Shown here: positions 35,339 to 44,147 of the stretch, piece by piece
Layout of the letters: each line of letters begins with the position of its first letter
Position numbering within the stretch: position 1 is the first letter of the stretch
NCBI GenBank assembly: GCA_905233685.1
Contig: CAJOEZ010000009.1
Location: 248,001-312,000 of the forward strand
Length of the DNA stretch: 64,000 nt
Reading direction: 5' to 3'
Source: an uncultured Bacteroidales bacterium
GTDB lineage: Bacteria; Bacteroidota; Bacteroidia; Bacteroidales; F082
The notes under the pieces: model-generated
Databases searched by the model: none
Told to the model about the DNA's origin: nothing
Seen by the model: the letters and a program-made list of their open reading frames with translations, nothing else
Made by a program: the position numbers and the translations under genes

Positions 35339-35911
35339 TTATCTGCGTTTCTTCTTGTTATGCGGGAAAATCATGCGATAGTCCACTTCGCAGCGACCGT
35401 CCATGATGGACTTCAACTTGCCTTGAAGCAGGGTTTTGCGCAGCGGAGCAATGTTATCGACAAGGACATGACCCTGGAGGTGTTCGTACTCATGCTGGAT
35501 GATGCGTGCACGCACGCCCTCAAAGACTTCCTCGTGCTCGTTGAAATTCTCGTCCAAATACTTGATGCGGATTTTTTCGGGGCGCATCACCTCCTCGTAG
35601 ATGTTGGGTAGACTGAGGCAGCCTTCCCTGAAGGGCACATCGTCGCCGAAAGTTTCTAAAAGTTCCGCGTTGATAAAGACCTGCTTGAAGTCTTTGCCGT
35701 CGGGATAATCAGGATAGAAAGGATTACCGTCGACGACAAAAAGCTGGATGGACCTGTTGACTTGTGGTGCGGCGAGGCCGACGCCTTCGGAATGTGCAAG
35801 AGTTTCCCACATATCGGTGATGAGCTTGTCAAGCTCGGGATAGTCGGGCGTAATGGGTTGGGCCTTGGCCTTCAGTGTGGGGTGACCGTATGCTACGATT
35901 GGTAATATCAT
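35339..35911 (-). CDS. def: Peptide deformylase
   Basis: It removes the formyl group from nascent peptides. The three metal-site motifs are present: GVGLAAPQ, EGCLSLP and QHEYEHLQG (HEXXH-type). It is 190 aa with a basic tail (NKKKRR). It lies downstream of ruvX on the same strand, separated by a heptad-repeat spacer (35912-36012). Confidence 0.97.
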   Translation of the reverse strand: MILPIVAYGHPTLKAKAQPITPDYPELDKLITDMWETLAHSEGVGLAAPQVNRSIQLFVVDGNPFYPDYPDGKDFKQVFINAELLETFGDDVPFREGCLSLPNIYEEVMRPEKIRIKYLDENFNEHEEVFEGVRARIIQHEYEHLQGHVLVDNIAPLRKTLLQGKLKSIMDGRCEVDYRMIFPHNKKKRR

Positions 35912-35914
35912 TTT

Positions 35915-36032
35915 AGTTGTCAGTTATCAGTTGTCAGTTGTTTAGTTGTTCGGTTAGTTAGGAATGTGGAGTGAAGAGTGTGGAGTGTCGCGAAATTACT
36001 CCTAACTACTCACTACACACTACTAACTCTTA
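35915..36032. repeat. Heptad-periodic repeats spanning the def-ruvX spacer and the end of ruvX
   Basis: One block is AGTTGTC, AGTTATC, AGTTGTC, AGTTGTT (35915-35942). A second is AATGTGG, AGTGAAG, AGTGTGG, AGTGTCG (35963-35990), followed by a roughly complementary block ACTCCTA, ACTACTC, ACTACAC, ACTACTA, ACTCTTA (35998-36032). The last block encodes the final residues of RuvX (RVSSV). Confidence 0.75.
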
Positions 36033-36438
36033 ATGATTCCATATAAGATTGCAAAATAATGGTAGCCGCGATGGTATCAACGAGTTCCTTGTCTTGCCGT
36101 TTCGATTTCTTCAGGCCTGCGTCGAGCATAGTTTGGTGCGCCATCACGGAGGTGAAACGCTCGTCATAGCGTACAATATTCATGTCAGGCAAGAGCTTTT
36201 TCAGGCGATTCACGATAGGGTCAATGTATTTCGAGCAGTCGGAGGGATTGTTTTTCATGTCTTTCGGCTCACCGATGACGAGGGTTTCCACTTCTTCGAT
36301 CTTCAAGTAATTCATCACAAAATCAACGAGTTGAGCCGAAGCAACCGTGGTCAATCCATTCGCGATAATCTGCAACGGGTCGGTCACGGCGATGCCGCAA
36401 CGTTTGCGTCCTAAGTCGATTGCCATTATCCTTGCCAT
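36013..36438 (-). CDS. ruvX: Putative Holliday junction resolvase RuvX (YqgF)
   Basis: This 141-aa RNase H-fold protein has MAIDLGRKRCGIAVTDP at the N-terminus, VIGEPKDM in the middle and RYDERFTSVMA and DTIAATIILQSYM near the end. YqgF proteins are implicated in pre-16S rRNA processing and/or Holliday junction cleavage. The last five codons and the stop lie in the heptad repeat block, so the C-terminus may have been altered by it. Confidence 0.95.
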   Translation of the reverse strand: MARIMAIDLGRKRCGIAVTDPLQIIANGLTTVASAQLVDFVMNYLKIEEVETLVIGEPKDMKNNPSDCSKYIDPIVNRLKKLLPDMNIVRYDERFTSVMAHQTMLDAGLKKSKRQDKELVDTIAATIILQSYMESLRVSSV

Positions 36439-36500
36439 TTCTTCAAATTAAGGCGCAAAATTACACATTTTTCAGCAAAATTATGGGTAAGGGCAACAAA

Positions 36501-36523
36501 AAAGAGGCTCGACGAACCTCTTT
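36501..36523 (-). terminator. Terminator of tRNA-His
   Basis: The 7-bp stem AAAGAGG/CCTCTTT, read on the minus strand just after the tRNA 3' end, is followed by TTTTTTG. Confidence 0.75.
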
Positions 36524-36531
36524 CTGCCTTG

Positions 36532-36606
36532 GGTGGGAGATGGGATTCGAACCCACGACCCTCGGAACCACAATCCGGTACTCTAACCAGCTGAGCTACA
36601 CCCACC
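36532..36606 (-). tRNA. tRNA-His (GTG)
   Basis: The anticodon loop ATTGTGGT carries GTG. The extra 5' G pairs with C73, the hallmark of tRNA-His. The T arm GTGGG/CCCAT and D arm are normal. One U-U mismatch appears in the acceptor stem (positions 6 and 67). CCA is not encoded. Confidence 0.96.
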
Positions 36607-36726
36607 ATCAGTATCCGTTTATCGGAATGCGGCTGCAAAAATAGGACTTTTTTCTGAAATGGAAGTGCTTTTCATGCAAAATTTTCATTTTTTCTTTTTT
36701 CTATCCTGAAATCGGGGCAAAATCGC

Positions 36727-36734
36727 TACTTTTG
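36727..36734 (+). promoter_or_regulatory. -7 box TACTTTTG for the permease gene
   Basis: It is a full TAnnTTTG match about 25 bp before the ATG at 36759. Confidence 0.5.
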
Positions 36735-36758
36735 ACGGCTCAAACGAATCCATTATCA

Positions 36759-37928
36759 ATGGACAACAAAGCCAAAAACGCACAATCCCCTAAAGCCCTG
36801 GCATGGAAGCGGTTCCGCAGTAACAAGCTCGGAATGTTGTCGTGCTTCTATGTCATCGTTTGGGCTTTGTTGGCCATTTTCGCCTACCTCGTCATCCCCG
36901 ACAAGACGCCCAACGCCAACCGACAGCTGTTGGAAATCAGCACGAAAAAACCGGGATTCGAGGTGGACATGCTGATGATTCCGAAGGAAAACCCACCCGC
37001 AAAAACGCCGTTTTTCACCTTCTTGCTGCAAGGCCGCCCTGACGACTGCACTTATCTGCCCTTCGACAGCCTGCTTATTAATATGGAATCGACGACGGTG
37101 TATTTGTATCAGTCGGAAATCAGCTCGAATGTTAGGACGGAAATTATTGAGAATAAGGAACTTATTGGCGTCGGCCCTTCGACAGGCTCAGGGGCCTTAG
37201 GTTTTACTTCTGATGGCGAAGCGGATGCCTACATTCGCTCGCATTGCGTGAAGCACCGCAAGTTTCTGCTCGGCACCGACCAGTTTGGGCGCGACTTCCT
37301 CAGCCGACTCATTCTTGGCAGCCGCATCAGCCTGACAGTGGGCTTCATCGCCGTGCTTTTGAGCCTGGTGATTGGCATCATCGTGGGCAGCTTGGGCGGT
37401 TTCTTCCGTGGCAAGGTCGATGATGCCGTTGTTTGGTTCATCAACGTGGTGTGGTCCATCCCTACCCTGCTCTTGGTCATCGCCATCACTTTTGCCTTGG
37501 GCAAGGGCATCGCGCAGGTGTTCATAGCCGTCGGTTTGACAATGTGGGTCGAGGTGGCACGTATCGTGCGCGGACAGATTCTCTCTATCCGCGAAACAAC
37601 CTTCGTGGAAGCTGGCAGAGCCTTGGGGTTCAGGGATTTGCGCATCATTTTCAAGCATATTCTGCCCAACATCCTCAACCCCATCATCGTGGTTTCAGCG
37701 GCCAATTTCGCCTCGGCCATCCTGCTGGAAGCAGGTTTGAGTTTCCTCGGAATAGGTGTGCAGCCGCCCATGCCCTCATGGGGCAGCATGATTAAGGAAA
37801 ACTATGCCTTCATCATCTTGGACGCGGCCTATCTTGCCATTTTGCCTGGCATCGCCATCATGCTTTTGGTGCTGGCTTTCATGCTCATCGGGAATGCCTT
37901 GCGGGAGGCGCTTGATGTCAAGAACTAA
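36759..37928 (+). CDS. OppC/DppC-type ABC transporter permease, 389 aa
   Basis: It has the N-terminal OppC segment (ALAWKRFRSNKLGMLS), then one membrane helix, a long outer loop of about 130 residues and five helices. FLLGTDQFGRDFLSRLI and the EAA loop EAGRALGFRDLRIIFKHILPN identify a peptide/nickel-type permease. No OppB, ATPase or binding-protein gene is adjacent. The start is ATG 36759; the frame runs to a TTG at 36732 inside the promoter. Residues 138-146 (VGPSTGSGA) in the outer loop are encoded by a palindromic repeat that also occurs at 50121. Confidence 0.92.
   Translation: MDNKAKNAQSPKALAWKRFRSNKLGMLSCFYVIVWALLAIFAYLVIPDKTPNANRQLLEISTKKPGFEVDMLMIPKENPPAKTPFFTFLLQGRPDDCTYLPFDSLLINMESTTVYLYQSEISSNVRTEIIENKELIGVGPSTGSGALGFTSDGEADAYIRSHCVKHRKFLLGTDQFGRDFLSRLILGSRISLTVGFIAVLLSLVIGIIVGSLGGFFRGKVDDAVVWFINVVWSIPTLLLVIAITFALGKGIAQVFIAVGLTMWVEVARIVRGQILSIRETTFVEAGRALGFRDLRIIFKHILPNILNPIIVVSAANFASAILLEAGLSFLGIGVQPPMPSWGSMIKENYAFIILDAAYLAILPGIAIMLLVLAFMLIGNALREALDVKN
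37170..37197 (+). repeat. CCCTTCGACAGGCTCAGGG palindromic repeat inside the permease gene
   Basis: Bases 37170-37193 are identical (24 of 24) to 50121-50144. The core is an interrupted palindrome (GGCCC ... GGGCC). It is read in frame as VGPSTGSGA. Confidence 0.85.
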
Positions 37929-37949
37929 TTAATCAAGAACTAATTAATT
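37920..37949. repeat. Tandem 15-bp duplication at the permease stop
   Basis: CAAGAACTAATTAAT-type sequence occurs twice in tandem across the TAA stop and just after it. It is a small recent duplication with no clear role. Confidence 0.55.
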
Positions 37950-37973
37950 AAGGTGCATTTCCCAAAAAAGTTG

Positions 37974-37981
37974 TATCTTTG
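37974..37981 (+). promoter_or_regulatory. -7 box TATCTTTG for tRNA-Leu and tig-clpP-clpX
   Basis: It is a full consensus match 14 bp before the tRNA 5' end. The downstream trigger factor gene has no separate box that I can see, so co-transcription is likely. Confidence 0.6.
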
Positions 37982-37994
37982 CGCCCTCAAAAAC

Positions 37995-38076
37995 GCGGGT
38001 GTGGCGGAATTGGTAGACGCGCCAGACTTAGGATCTGGTTTCGAGAGAAGTAAGGGTTCGAGTCCCTTCATCCGCA
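37995..38076 (+). tRNA. tRNA-Leu (TAG)
   Basis: Acceptor GCGGGTG/CATCCGC, anticodon arm CCAGA-CTTAGGA-TCTGG (anticodon TAG), a class II variable arm and T arm AGGGTTCGAGTCCCT are present. CCA is not encoded. Confidence 0.97.
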
Positions 38077-38104
38077 CAAAGTACAAATAATCAATAAGTT
38101 AAAA

Positions 38105-39463
38105 ATGAATATCACACAAAGCACAAAAGGAGACAACCTCATCTCCATCAAAATCAGCGTTGAGAAGGCTGATTATCAGGAAACCGTTGACAAAACCCTG
38201 AGACAAATGCGCCAACGCGCCAATGTGCCCGGCTTCCGTCCTGGCATGGTGCCCATGGGCATGGTTAAGAAAATGTACGGCACAAGCGCCAAAATGGAAG
38301 CCCTGAACAATCTGGTTTCCGAAAACCTCAACAAATATATCTTTGACAACAAGCTCAACGTCATCGGCTATCCGCTGAGCGACCTCGACAACCAACAGCC
38401 CAACGACCTTGAAAACCAAGACGATATGGACTTCTGCTTTGAGGCAGCCATTCGCCCTGAAATCAACATCGACTACACCAACACGATGGTTGACTTCTAC
38501 CATATCATTCCCGAGGAAGAAGACATCCAACGCGCCATCGACGACATGCTGGAACGCAACCCCAACACCAGCCATCCCGACAACGTGGGCGAAAACGACC
38601 GCCTCGAAATGAAGGTGCGCGAAGCCAAGGACGGCAAGGAAGTGGAGGGCGGTTTTGAGAAAGACGGCCTTTACATCCACATGGACCAAATCAAAGATAA
38701 GGGATGCCGTAAACAGCTGATTGGCAAGGAAGTAGGCTCTGAGTTCATCTTCAACTTCGCCAAGGCTCTCGGTTCCGAAGAGGCCGCCGCCAAGGTATTG
38801 GGCGAAGGCGCTCCCGCCGCTTCCGACTTCAACATCATCATCGACGACGCCCTCCGCAGCGAGAAGCCCGAATTGAATGAGGAGTTCTTCGAGAAGGTGT
38901 TCCCGAAACAGGACGTGAAAGACCTCGACACCTTCAAGGCCAAGGTGAAGGGCGAGATGGAGAAGCAGTTCGAGGCCGAGACCGACCCGATTCTCTTCAA
39001 CAAGATGATTGACGAGATCGTGGCCGCTGCCAAGTTCGACCTGCCCGATGCCTTCCTGAAGCGCTGGATTGTGGAAAACAGCCAAGGCAAGATTAGCGCT
39101 GAGGATGTGGAGAAGAACTACGAAAAGGATTACGTGAAGGGCCTGCGGTGGCAGCTCATCGAGGACAGCATCGTGCAAGCCAACCCCGAGCTTATCGTCA
39201 CCGACGAGGAGCTGAAGAACTTCGTGCTGAAGCAAATCTTCCCCGGCATCGACTACGCCACGCTTGAAGACGACATGAAGGCCAACTTAGACAAGATTGC
39301 CACCAACTACCTCAAGGACGGTCCTCAGAAAGAGCAACTGAAGAACCAACTCGCCGACATGAAGATGACGCAGTTCCTGAAGGGCAAGATGAATATTAAT
39401 TACACTGAAACCAGCTACAAGGATTTCATGAAGAAGCTGGAAGAAGAAAGAAAAGCAAAATAA
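38105..39463 (+). CDS. tig: Trigger factor
   Basis: This ribosome-bound chaperone has the ribosome-binding signature in ANVPGFRPGMVPMGMVKKMYG (the GFRxGxxP loop). A divergent PPIase-like middle and a helical C-terminal domain rich in KxLDxFKxK-type segments follow. It is 452 aa, normal for Bacteroidales. It is followed 3 bp later by clpP; tig-clpP-clpX is a classic operon. A 378-codon antisense frame over it is a shadow. Confidence 0.96.
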   Translation: MNITQSTKGDNLISIKISVEKADYQETVDKTLRQMRQRANVPGFRPGMVPMGMVKKMYGTSAKMEALNNLVSENLNKYIFDNKLNVIGYPLSDLDNQQPNDLENQDDMDFCFEAAIRPEINIDYTNTMVDFYHIIPEEEDIQRAIDDMLERNPNTSHPDNVGENDRLEMKVREAKDGKEVEGGFEKDGLYIHMDQIKDKGCRKQLIGKEVGSEFIFNFAKALGSEEAAAKVLGEGAPAASDFNIIIDDALRSEKPELNEEFFEKVFPKQDVKDLDTFKAKVKGEMEKQFEAETDPILFNKMIDEIVAAAKFDLPDAFLKRWIVENSQGKISAEDVEKNYEKDYVKGLRWQLIEDSIVQANPELIVTDEELKNFVLKQIFPGIDYATLEDDMKANLDKIATNYLKDGPQKEQLKNQLADMKMTQFLKGKMNINYTETSYKDFMKKLEEERKAK

Positions 39464-39466
39464 AAC

Positions 39467-40147
39467 ATGAACAACGAATTCCTAAAATACGCCACCAAGC
39501 ACTTGGGAATGAACACCCTGAGTCTTGAGCAATACATGTCGAAAGTACGCAGTCAGGGTTACATCAGCCCGACCGTCATCGAGGAGCGTCAGCTCAACGT
39601 GGCCCAGATGGACGTGTTCAGCCGCCTGATGATGGACCGCATCATCTTCCTCGGCACCGCCATCGACGACTACGTGGCCAACGTCATTCAAGCGCAGATG
39701 CTTTTCCTTGAATCGACCGATGCCAAACGCGACATCCAAATCTACCTCAACTCGCCCGGTGGCAGCGTGTATGCTGGTTTGGGCATCTATGACACCATGC
39801 AGTTCATCAGCCCCGATGTGGCCACTATTTGCACTGGCATGGCCGCTTCGATGGCCGCCGTGTTGATGTGCGCCGGCACGCCAGGTAAGCGCTCTGCTCT
39901 GCCCCACTCCCGCATCATGATCCACCAGCCCATGGGCGGCGTGGAAGGTCAAGCCACGGAGATTGAGATTACGGCCCGCGAAATCCAAAAGCTGAAGAAA
40001 GAGCTGTACGAAATCATCGCCAAGCACTCTGGCCAGACCTACGACAAGGTTTGGGCCGACAGCGACCGCGACTATTGGATGACCGCCGAGGAAGCCAAGG
40101 CCTACGGCATGATTGACGAAGTGCTCATCAAGAACAAGAAGGCATAA
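39467..40147 (+). CDS. clpP: ATP-dependent Clp protease proteolytic subunit
   Basis: This serine protease subunit has the catalytic Ser in [14 protein letters not shown] and the catalytic His in [31 protein letters not shown] is also typical. It is 226 aa, with an N-terminal extension of about 30 residues compared with the E. coli mature protein. It starts 3 bp after tig and 2 bp before clpX. Confidence 0.98.
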   Translation: MNNEFLKYATKHLGMNTLSLEQYMSKVRSQGYISPTVIEERQLNVAQMDVFSRLMMDRIIFLGTAIDDYVANVIQAQMLFLESTDAKRDIQIYLNSPGGSVYAGLGIYDTMQFISPDVATICTGMAASMAAVLMCAGTPGKRSALPHSRIMIHQPMGGVEGQATEIEITAREIQKLKKELYEIIAKHSGQTYDKVWADSDRDYWMTAEEAKAYGMIDEVLIKNKKA

Positions 40148-40149
40148 TC

Positions 40150-41385
40150 ATGGCCAGAAAATCAGGTGTTTGCGCGTTTTGCGGCAGGAAAGCCAGTGAG
40201 GTCAGGCTGATGATTCAGGGCATCGACGCGGAGATTTGTGACTCTTGCGCGGAGCAAGCCCATATCATCGTCAAGGAGCAGTTCGGCGACACCCAAAAGG
40301 ACAAGTTCGCGTCGAAAGGCTTCACGCTGAAGAAACCCGCTGAAATCAAGGCCTTCCTCGACCAGTACGTCATCGGGCAAGACGAAGCCAAGCGCACCTT
40401 GGCCGTGGCGGTCTATAACCACTACAAACGCATCAGCCAAAAGGTGGAAGCCGACGAGGTGGAAATCGAGAAGTCGAATATCATCCTGGTGGGCGAAACT
40501 GGCACGGGCAAGACCCTTTTAGCCCGCACCATCGCCAAGATGCTCAACGTGCCCTTCGCCATCGCCGACGCTACCGTGCTCACTGAGGCGGGCTACGTGG
40601 GCGAGGACGTGGAGAACATTCTCGTGCGCCTCTTGCAAGCCGCCGACTACGACGTACCTGCCACCGAACACGGCATCGTTTTTATCGATGAAATCGACAA
40701 GATTGCACGCAAGAGCGACAACCCGAGCATCACCCGTGATGTGTCGGGCGAGGGCGTGCAGCAAGCCATGCTGAAACTCTTGGAAGGCTCGGTCGTCAAC
40801 GTGCCGCCCAAAGGCGGACGCAAACATCCCGAACAGCCCATGGTGGCCATCAACACGAAAGACATCCTCTTCATCGCCGGCGGCGCCTTCGACGGCATTG
40901 ACCGCATCATCGCCGCCCGCAAGCGCACTAATGTCATCGGCTACGGCAACGGTGGCAACGAAGTCATCAACAAGGACAACATGCTCCAATACCTCTCGCC
41001 CGCCGACCTGAAGAAATATGGTCTCATTCCCGAAATCGTCGGACGACTGCCCATCATCACGCACCTCAACCCCTTGGACGAAACCGCGCTGAAACGCATC
41101 CTCACCGAGCCGAAAAACGCTCTCGTGAAGCAGTTCACGAAACTCTTCGCTATGGACAACATCAACCTGATTATCAAGGACGAAGTGCTTGATTTCGTGG
41201 TCGAAAAAGCCATCGAGTTCAAGGTGGGCGCGCGCGGATTGCGCAGCATCATGGAAGCCATCCTGAACGACGCCATGTTTGAGCTGCCTTCCGACAGCAC
41301 CGCCACGGAATTGGTCATCGACCGCGAGTATGCCGAGGCGAAATTGGAGAAATCGGGCTTGAAGAAGCTGCATGTCGGGGATTGA
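40150..41385 (+). CDS. clpX: Clp protease ATP-binding unfoldase ClpX
   Basis: An N-terminal zinc-binding domain (CAFCG and CDSC) precedes the AAA+ module with Walker A GETGTGKT, Walker [15 protein letters not shown] and the pore-loop and sensor motifs ([26 protein letters not shown]). It is 411 aa and complete. It delivers unfolded substrates to ClpP. A terminator follows at 41404. Confidence 0.98.
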   Translation: MARKSGVCAFCGRKASEVRLMIQGIDAEICDSCAEQAHIIVKEQFGDTQKDKFASKGFTLKKPAEIKAFLDQYVIGQDEAKRTLAVAVYNHYKRISQKVEADEVEIEKSNIILVGETGTGKTLLARTIAKMLNVPFAIADATVLTEAGYVGEDVENILVRLLQAADYDVPATEHGIVFIDEIDKIARKSDNPSITRDVSGEGVQQAMLKLLEGSVVNVPPKGGRKHPEQPMVAINTKDILFIAGGAFDGIDRIIAARKRTNVIGYGNGGNEVINKDNMLQYLSPADLKKYGLIPEIVGRLPIITHLNPLDETALKRILTEPKNALVKQFTKLFAMDNINLIIKDEVLDFVVEKAIEFKVGARGLRSIMEAILNDAMFELPSDSTATELVIDREYAEAKLEKSGLKKLHVGD

Positions 41386-41403
41386 GCATGAAAGATTATC
41401 ATC

Positions 41404-41435
41404 AAAAAGCATCCGCCAATTGCGGGTGCTTTTTC
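41404..41435 (+). terminator. Terminator after clpX
   Basis: The stem AAAAAGCATCCGC/GCGGGTGCTTTTT (one mismatch or G-U pairing) has a 5-nt loop and ends in a T-run. Confidence 0.85.
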
Positions 41436-41496
41436 ATTTTGGCACAATACTTGCAACGATTCCGACGTTGAACCATAAAAAATAGGAGAAACAGCC

Positions 41497-42180
41497 ATGA
41501 AAAGAATTGCCTTAATCGCCCTGATGACCCTGACGACCTTTGCGGGATTCGCCCAAGTGATCGACAAGAAGGCGAAAACCATCACCGTCAAGCGGACAGT
41601 TGAAGAACCCCCCAAATCGGCAGTGGTCGATTTTGGCGACACCACAGAGCCTATCACTGGCACTGTGGTTTACGGCCGCATCGAGGAGAACGGCGACACC
41701 ACCCTCATCGTCTATCTGCCTGAAGTTGACATCGACCTGATGCAGCGTTACTTCCAAATCACCGAGACGAACAAGGGCCGCCGCTTGGCCAGCAACGTGA
41801 AAAAAGTGTATCCCTACGCCAAATTAGCCGGTGAAAAGATGAAGGAATACGACTCAATTTTGGCCAACGTGGCCGAAAAATCGGAGCGCAACCGTCTGAT
41901 GAAGCAGGCCGAGAAGGAAATCACCGACCAATACACCGAGGACCTTAAGAACCTGACCATCACGCAAGGCCTCATCCTCGTGCGCCTCATCGACCGCGAG
42001 ACAGGCAACACGAGCTACCAATTGGTGCAGGAGCTGCGCGGCAAGATGCGCGCCTTCTTCTACCAAGGCTTCGCAAGGCTGTGGGGCTACAATCTCAAGA
42101 CGGAATTCGACCCCCACAACAACCCTGAAGACGACGCAATCGACACTATCATGACGCTATTGGAACGCGGGGTGATTTGA
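41497..42180 (+). CDS. DUF4294 family protein, 227 aa
   Basis: A signal peptide (ALIALMTLTTFAGFAQ) precedes a family-typical stretch with TNKGRRLASNVKKVYPYAKLA and FYQGFARLWGYNLKTEFDP. The middle is strongly helical and charged. DUF4294 is conserved across Bacteroidota but has no assigned function. It stands alone between two terminators. Confidence 0.88.
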   Translation: MKRIALIALMTLTTFAGFAQVIDKKAKTITVKRTVEEPPKSAVVDFGDTTEPITGTVVYGRIEENGDTTLIVYLPEVDIDLMQRYFQITETNKGRRLASNVKKVYPYAKLAGEKMKEYDSILANVAEKSERNRLMKQAEKEITDQYTEDLKNLTITQGLILVRLIDRETGNTSYQLVQELRGKMRAFFYQGFARLWGYNLKTEFDPHNNPEDDAIDTIMTLLERGVI

Positions 42181-42197
42181 GGAAACCGACCAATAAT

Positions 42198-42247
42198 GCA
42201 AAAGCAGCTGGCATATTGTCGGCTGCTTTTGCTTTGTTATGGAAATC
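42198..42247. terminator. Bidirectional terminator between DUF4294 gene and lptB
   Basis: GCAAAAGCAGC (42198-42208) pairs with GCTGCTTTTGC (42232-42242). T-rich flanks are present on both strands. Confidence 0.75.
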
Positions 42248-42257
42248 AGGACAAAAC

Positions 42258-42995
42258 TTACATCTCTTTCTTGTGCAGAATAAAATTCTGTCCCAAATAC
42301 ACCTCACGAACATGCTTGTCGGCTGCCAAAACCTCGGGCGTGCCTGACATGAGCACGGAGCCATCGAAAAGCAGGTAGGCGCGGTCGGTGATGGAAAGCG
42401 TCTCGTGCACATTGTGGTCGGTAATAAGCACGCCGATGTTCTTCCGTTTCAGCTTGAAGATGATGCGCTGGATGTCCTCCACAGCAATCGGATCGACACC
42501 GGCGAAAGGCTCGTCCAAAAGGATGAATTTAGGGTCGATGGCGAGTGCACGGGCAATCTCGGTGCGCCTTCTCTCGCCGCCTGAAAGCTGGATGCCCATG
42601 TTTTTGCGGACGTGTTGCAGGCCGAACTCGTCAAGCAGCTCTTCCAGTTTTTTTGCTTGTTGTTCTTTGGACATGCCTTTCTTGAACTGCATCACCGAAG
42701 CAATATTGTCCTCCACTGTCATCTGGCGGAACACCGAGGCCTCTTGCGCCAAGTAGCCAATGCCTTTCTGCGAGCGCTCATACATGGGCATATCGGAAAT
42801 GTCTTTGTCTTCAAGAAAAACCTTGCCGGAATTAGGTTTGATGAGCCCCACGACCATATAGAACGTAGTGGTTTTTCCTGCGCCGTTCGGGCCGAGAAGA
42901 CCCACAATCTCGCCTTGTTCCAATTCAACGCTCACGCCTTTGACGACCGTGCGCTGCTTGTATTTTTTGACCAAATCTTGTGTCCAAAGCTTCAT
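42258..42995 (-). CDS. lptB: LPS export ABC transporter ATPase LptB
   Basis: It powers LPS extraction from the inner membrane by LptFG. Walker [10 protein letters not shown], signature [15 protein letters not shown] and the LptB-typical [16 protein letters not shown] and [13 protein letters not shown] are all present. It is 245 aa. It lies 33 bp downstream of kdsD on the same strand, so two LPS genes are paired. Confidence 0.97.
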   Translation of the reverse strand: MKLWTQDLVKKYKQRTVVKGVSVELEQGEIVGLLGPNGAGKTTTFYMVVGLIKPNSGKVFLEDKDISDMPMYERSQKGIGYLAQEASVFRQMTVEDNIASVMQFKKGMSKEQQAKKLEELLDEFGLQHVRKNMGIQLSGGERRRTEIARALAIDPKFILLDEPFAGVDPIAVEDIQRIIFKLKRKNIGVLITDHNVHETLSITDRAYLLFDGSVLMSGTPEVLAADKHVREVYLGQNFILHKKEM

Positions 42996-43005
42996 ATTAG
43001 TCAGG

Positions 43006-43033
43006 AGTTAGAAGTTAGAAGTGTGGAGTTAGA
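43006..43033. repeat. Heptad repeat between kdsD and lptB
   Basis: AGTTAGA, AGTTAGA, AGTGTGG, AGTTAGA occur in register. The block overlaps the kdsD stop (43029-43031), as the similar block at 35998-36032 overlaps the end of ruvX. Confidence 0.7.
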
Positions 43034-43994
43034 AGATTCCTTCTTTGAGGATATCGTGCAAGTGGATGATTCCCAGATATTTGCCATTGTGAACCACGGG
43101 CAGTTGTGTGATACTGTTTTCGCGCATCTTGTGCAGAGCGTCCACCACCAAAGCCTCTTCCTCAATGGTCTTGGGGTTGGAAGTCATGATTTGGGCGGCC
43201 TTCACCTGTTCAATGTTGGGATATTTCATCAGCATACGGCGGAGGTCGCCATCGGTGATGATGCCTTTAATTTGCTCGTTTTCCGTGACTACGGTCGCGC
43301 CCAATCGCTTGCCCGTCATCTCAATAATGACTTGGGTGAGATTGTCGTTGAGCCCAACTTCGGGGCGTTCGTTCTTCACATACAAGTCCTTCACGCGCAA
43401 GTATAGTTGCTTGCCCAGCGCCCCGCCGGGGTGGAACTTAGCGAAGTCATCGGTGGAGAATCCGCGACACCTCATTAATATAAGGGCCAGCGCGTCGCCC
43501 ATGACGAGCTGCGCAGTCGTGCTGCTGGTCGGTGCAAGGCTGCCTGGGATTGCTTCTTCATCAACGGTTACGTCGAGAACGTAATCAGCTTGCGAGGCGA
43601 GATACGACTGTCGGTTGCCGACGATGGCCACAATCTTGTTGCCTCGCAGCTTGATGAGCGGCACCAGCATCTTGATTTCGGGCGTTTCTCCGCTTTTCGA
43701 CAAAATGACGATGATGTCACCCTCACGAACGATGCCCAAATCGCCGTGAATGGCATCGGCAGCGTGCATGAAAACGGCCGTCGTGCCCGTCGAATTCATC
43801 GTTGCAACGATTTTTTGGGCAATAATGGCACTCTTTCCGATACCTGAAAACACCAAGTTCCCCCTGCTTTCGAGAATCAAATCCACCGTTTTTTGGAAAT
43901 CGTCGTCCAACAAAGCCTTTAATCCCATGATTGCAGAGGCTTCATTCTCAATGATTTGAGTGGCCAAATCAATAATAGCGTCATTTTTTTTCAT
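43029..43994 (-). CDS. kdsD: Arabinose-5-phosphate isomerase (KpsF/GutQ/KdsD type)
   Basis: This enzyme converts ribulose 5-phosphate to arabinose 5-phosphate, the first step to Kdo for LPS. The SIS domain is at about 35-170 (GIGKSAIIAQKIVATMNSTG, LSKSGETPEI). Two CBS motifs make up about 205-321 (IKGIITDGDLRRML, QLPVVHNGKYLGIIHLHD). It is 321 aa. Its neighbour lptB supports an LPS role. Confidence 0.95.
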   Translation of the reverse strand: MKKNDAIIDLATQIIENEASAIMGLKALLDDDFQKTVDLILESRGNLVFSGIGKSAIIAQKIVATMNSTGTTAVFMHAADAIHGDLGIVREGDIIVILSKSGETPEIKMLVPLIKLRGNKIVAIVGNRQSYLASQADYVLDVTVDEEAIPGSLAPTSSTTAQLVMGDALALILMRCRGFSTDDFAKFHPGGALGKQLYLRVKDLYVKNERPEVGLNDNLTQVIIEMTGKRLGATVVTENEQIKGIITDGDLRRMLMKYPNIEQVKAAQIMTSNPKTIEEEALVVDALHKMRENSITQLPVVHNGKYLGIIHLHDILKEGIF

Positions 43995-44035
43995 TTTTTC
44001 TCAAAATTTTCTTGCGCCGTATGATGTAAAAGCTA

Positions 44036-44043
44036 TAACTTTG
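44036..44043 (+). promoter_or_regulatory. -7 box TAACTTTG upstream of recQ
   Basis: It is a full consensus match about 105 bp before the recQ ATG. Confidence 0.4.
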
Positions 44044-44147
44044 TCTTTGCAGATGGGGAGAAAAGCGTCCCCAAAGCGATAACGTATTTTTTTGAATTAG
44101 ATTGCAAAGTAACACAAAAGTTTGGAAAATACCAAAAGGAGGAATCT

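Noticed and set aside
38099..39235. 378-codon minus-strand frame over tig
   Set aside because: Shadow of the trigger factor gene caused by codon bias.
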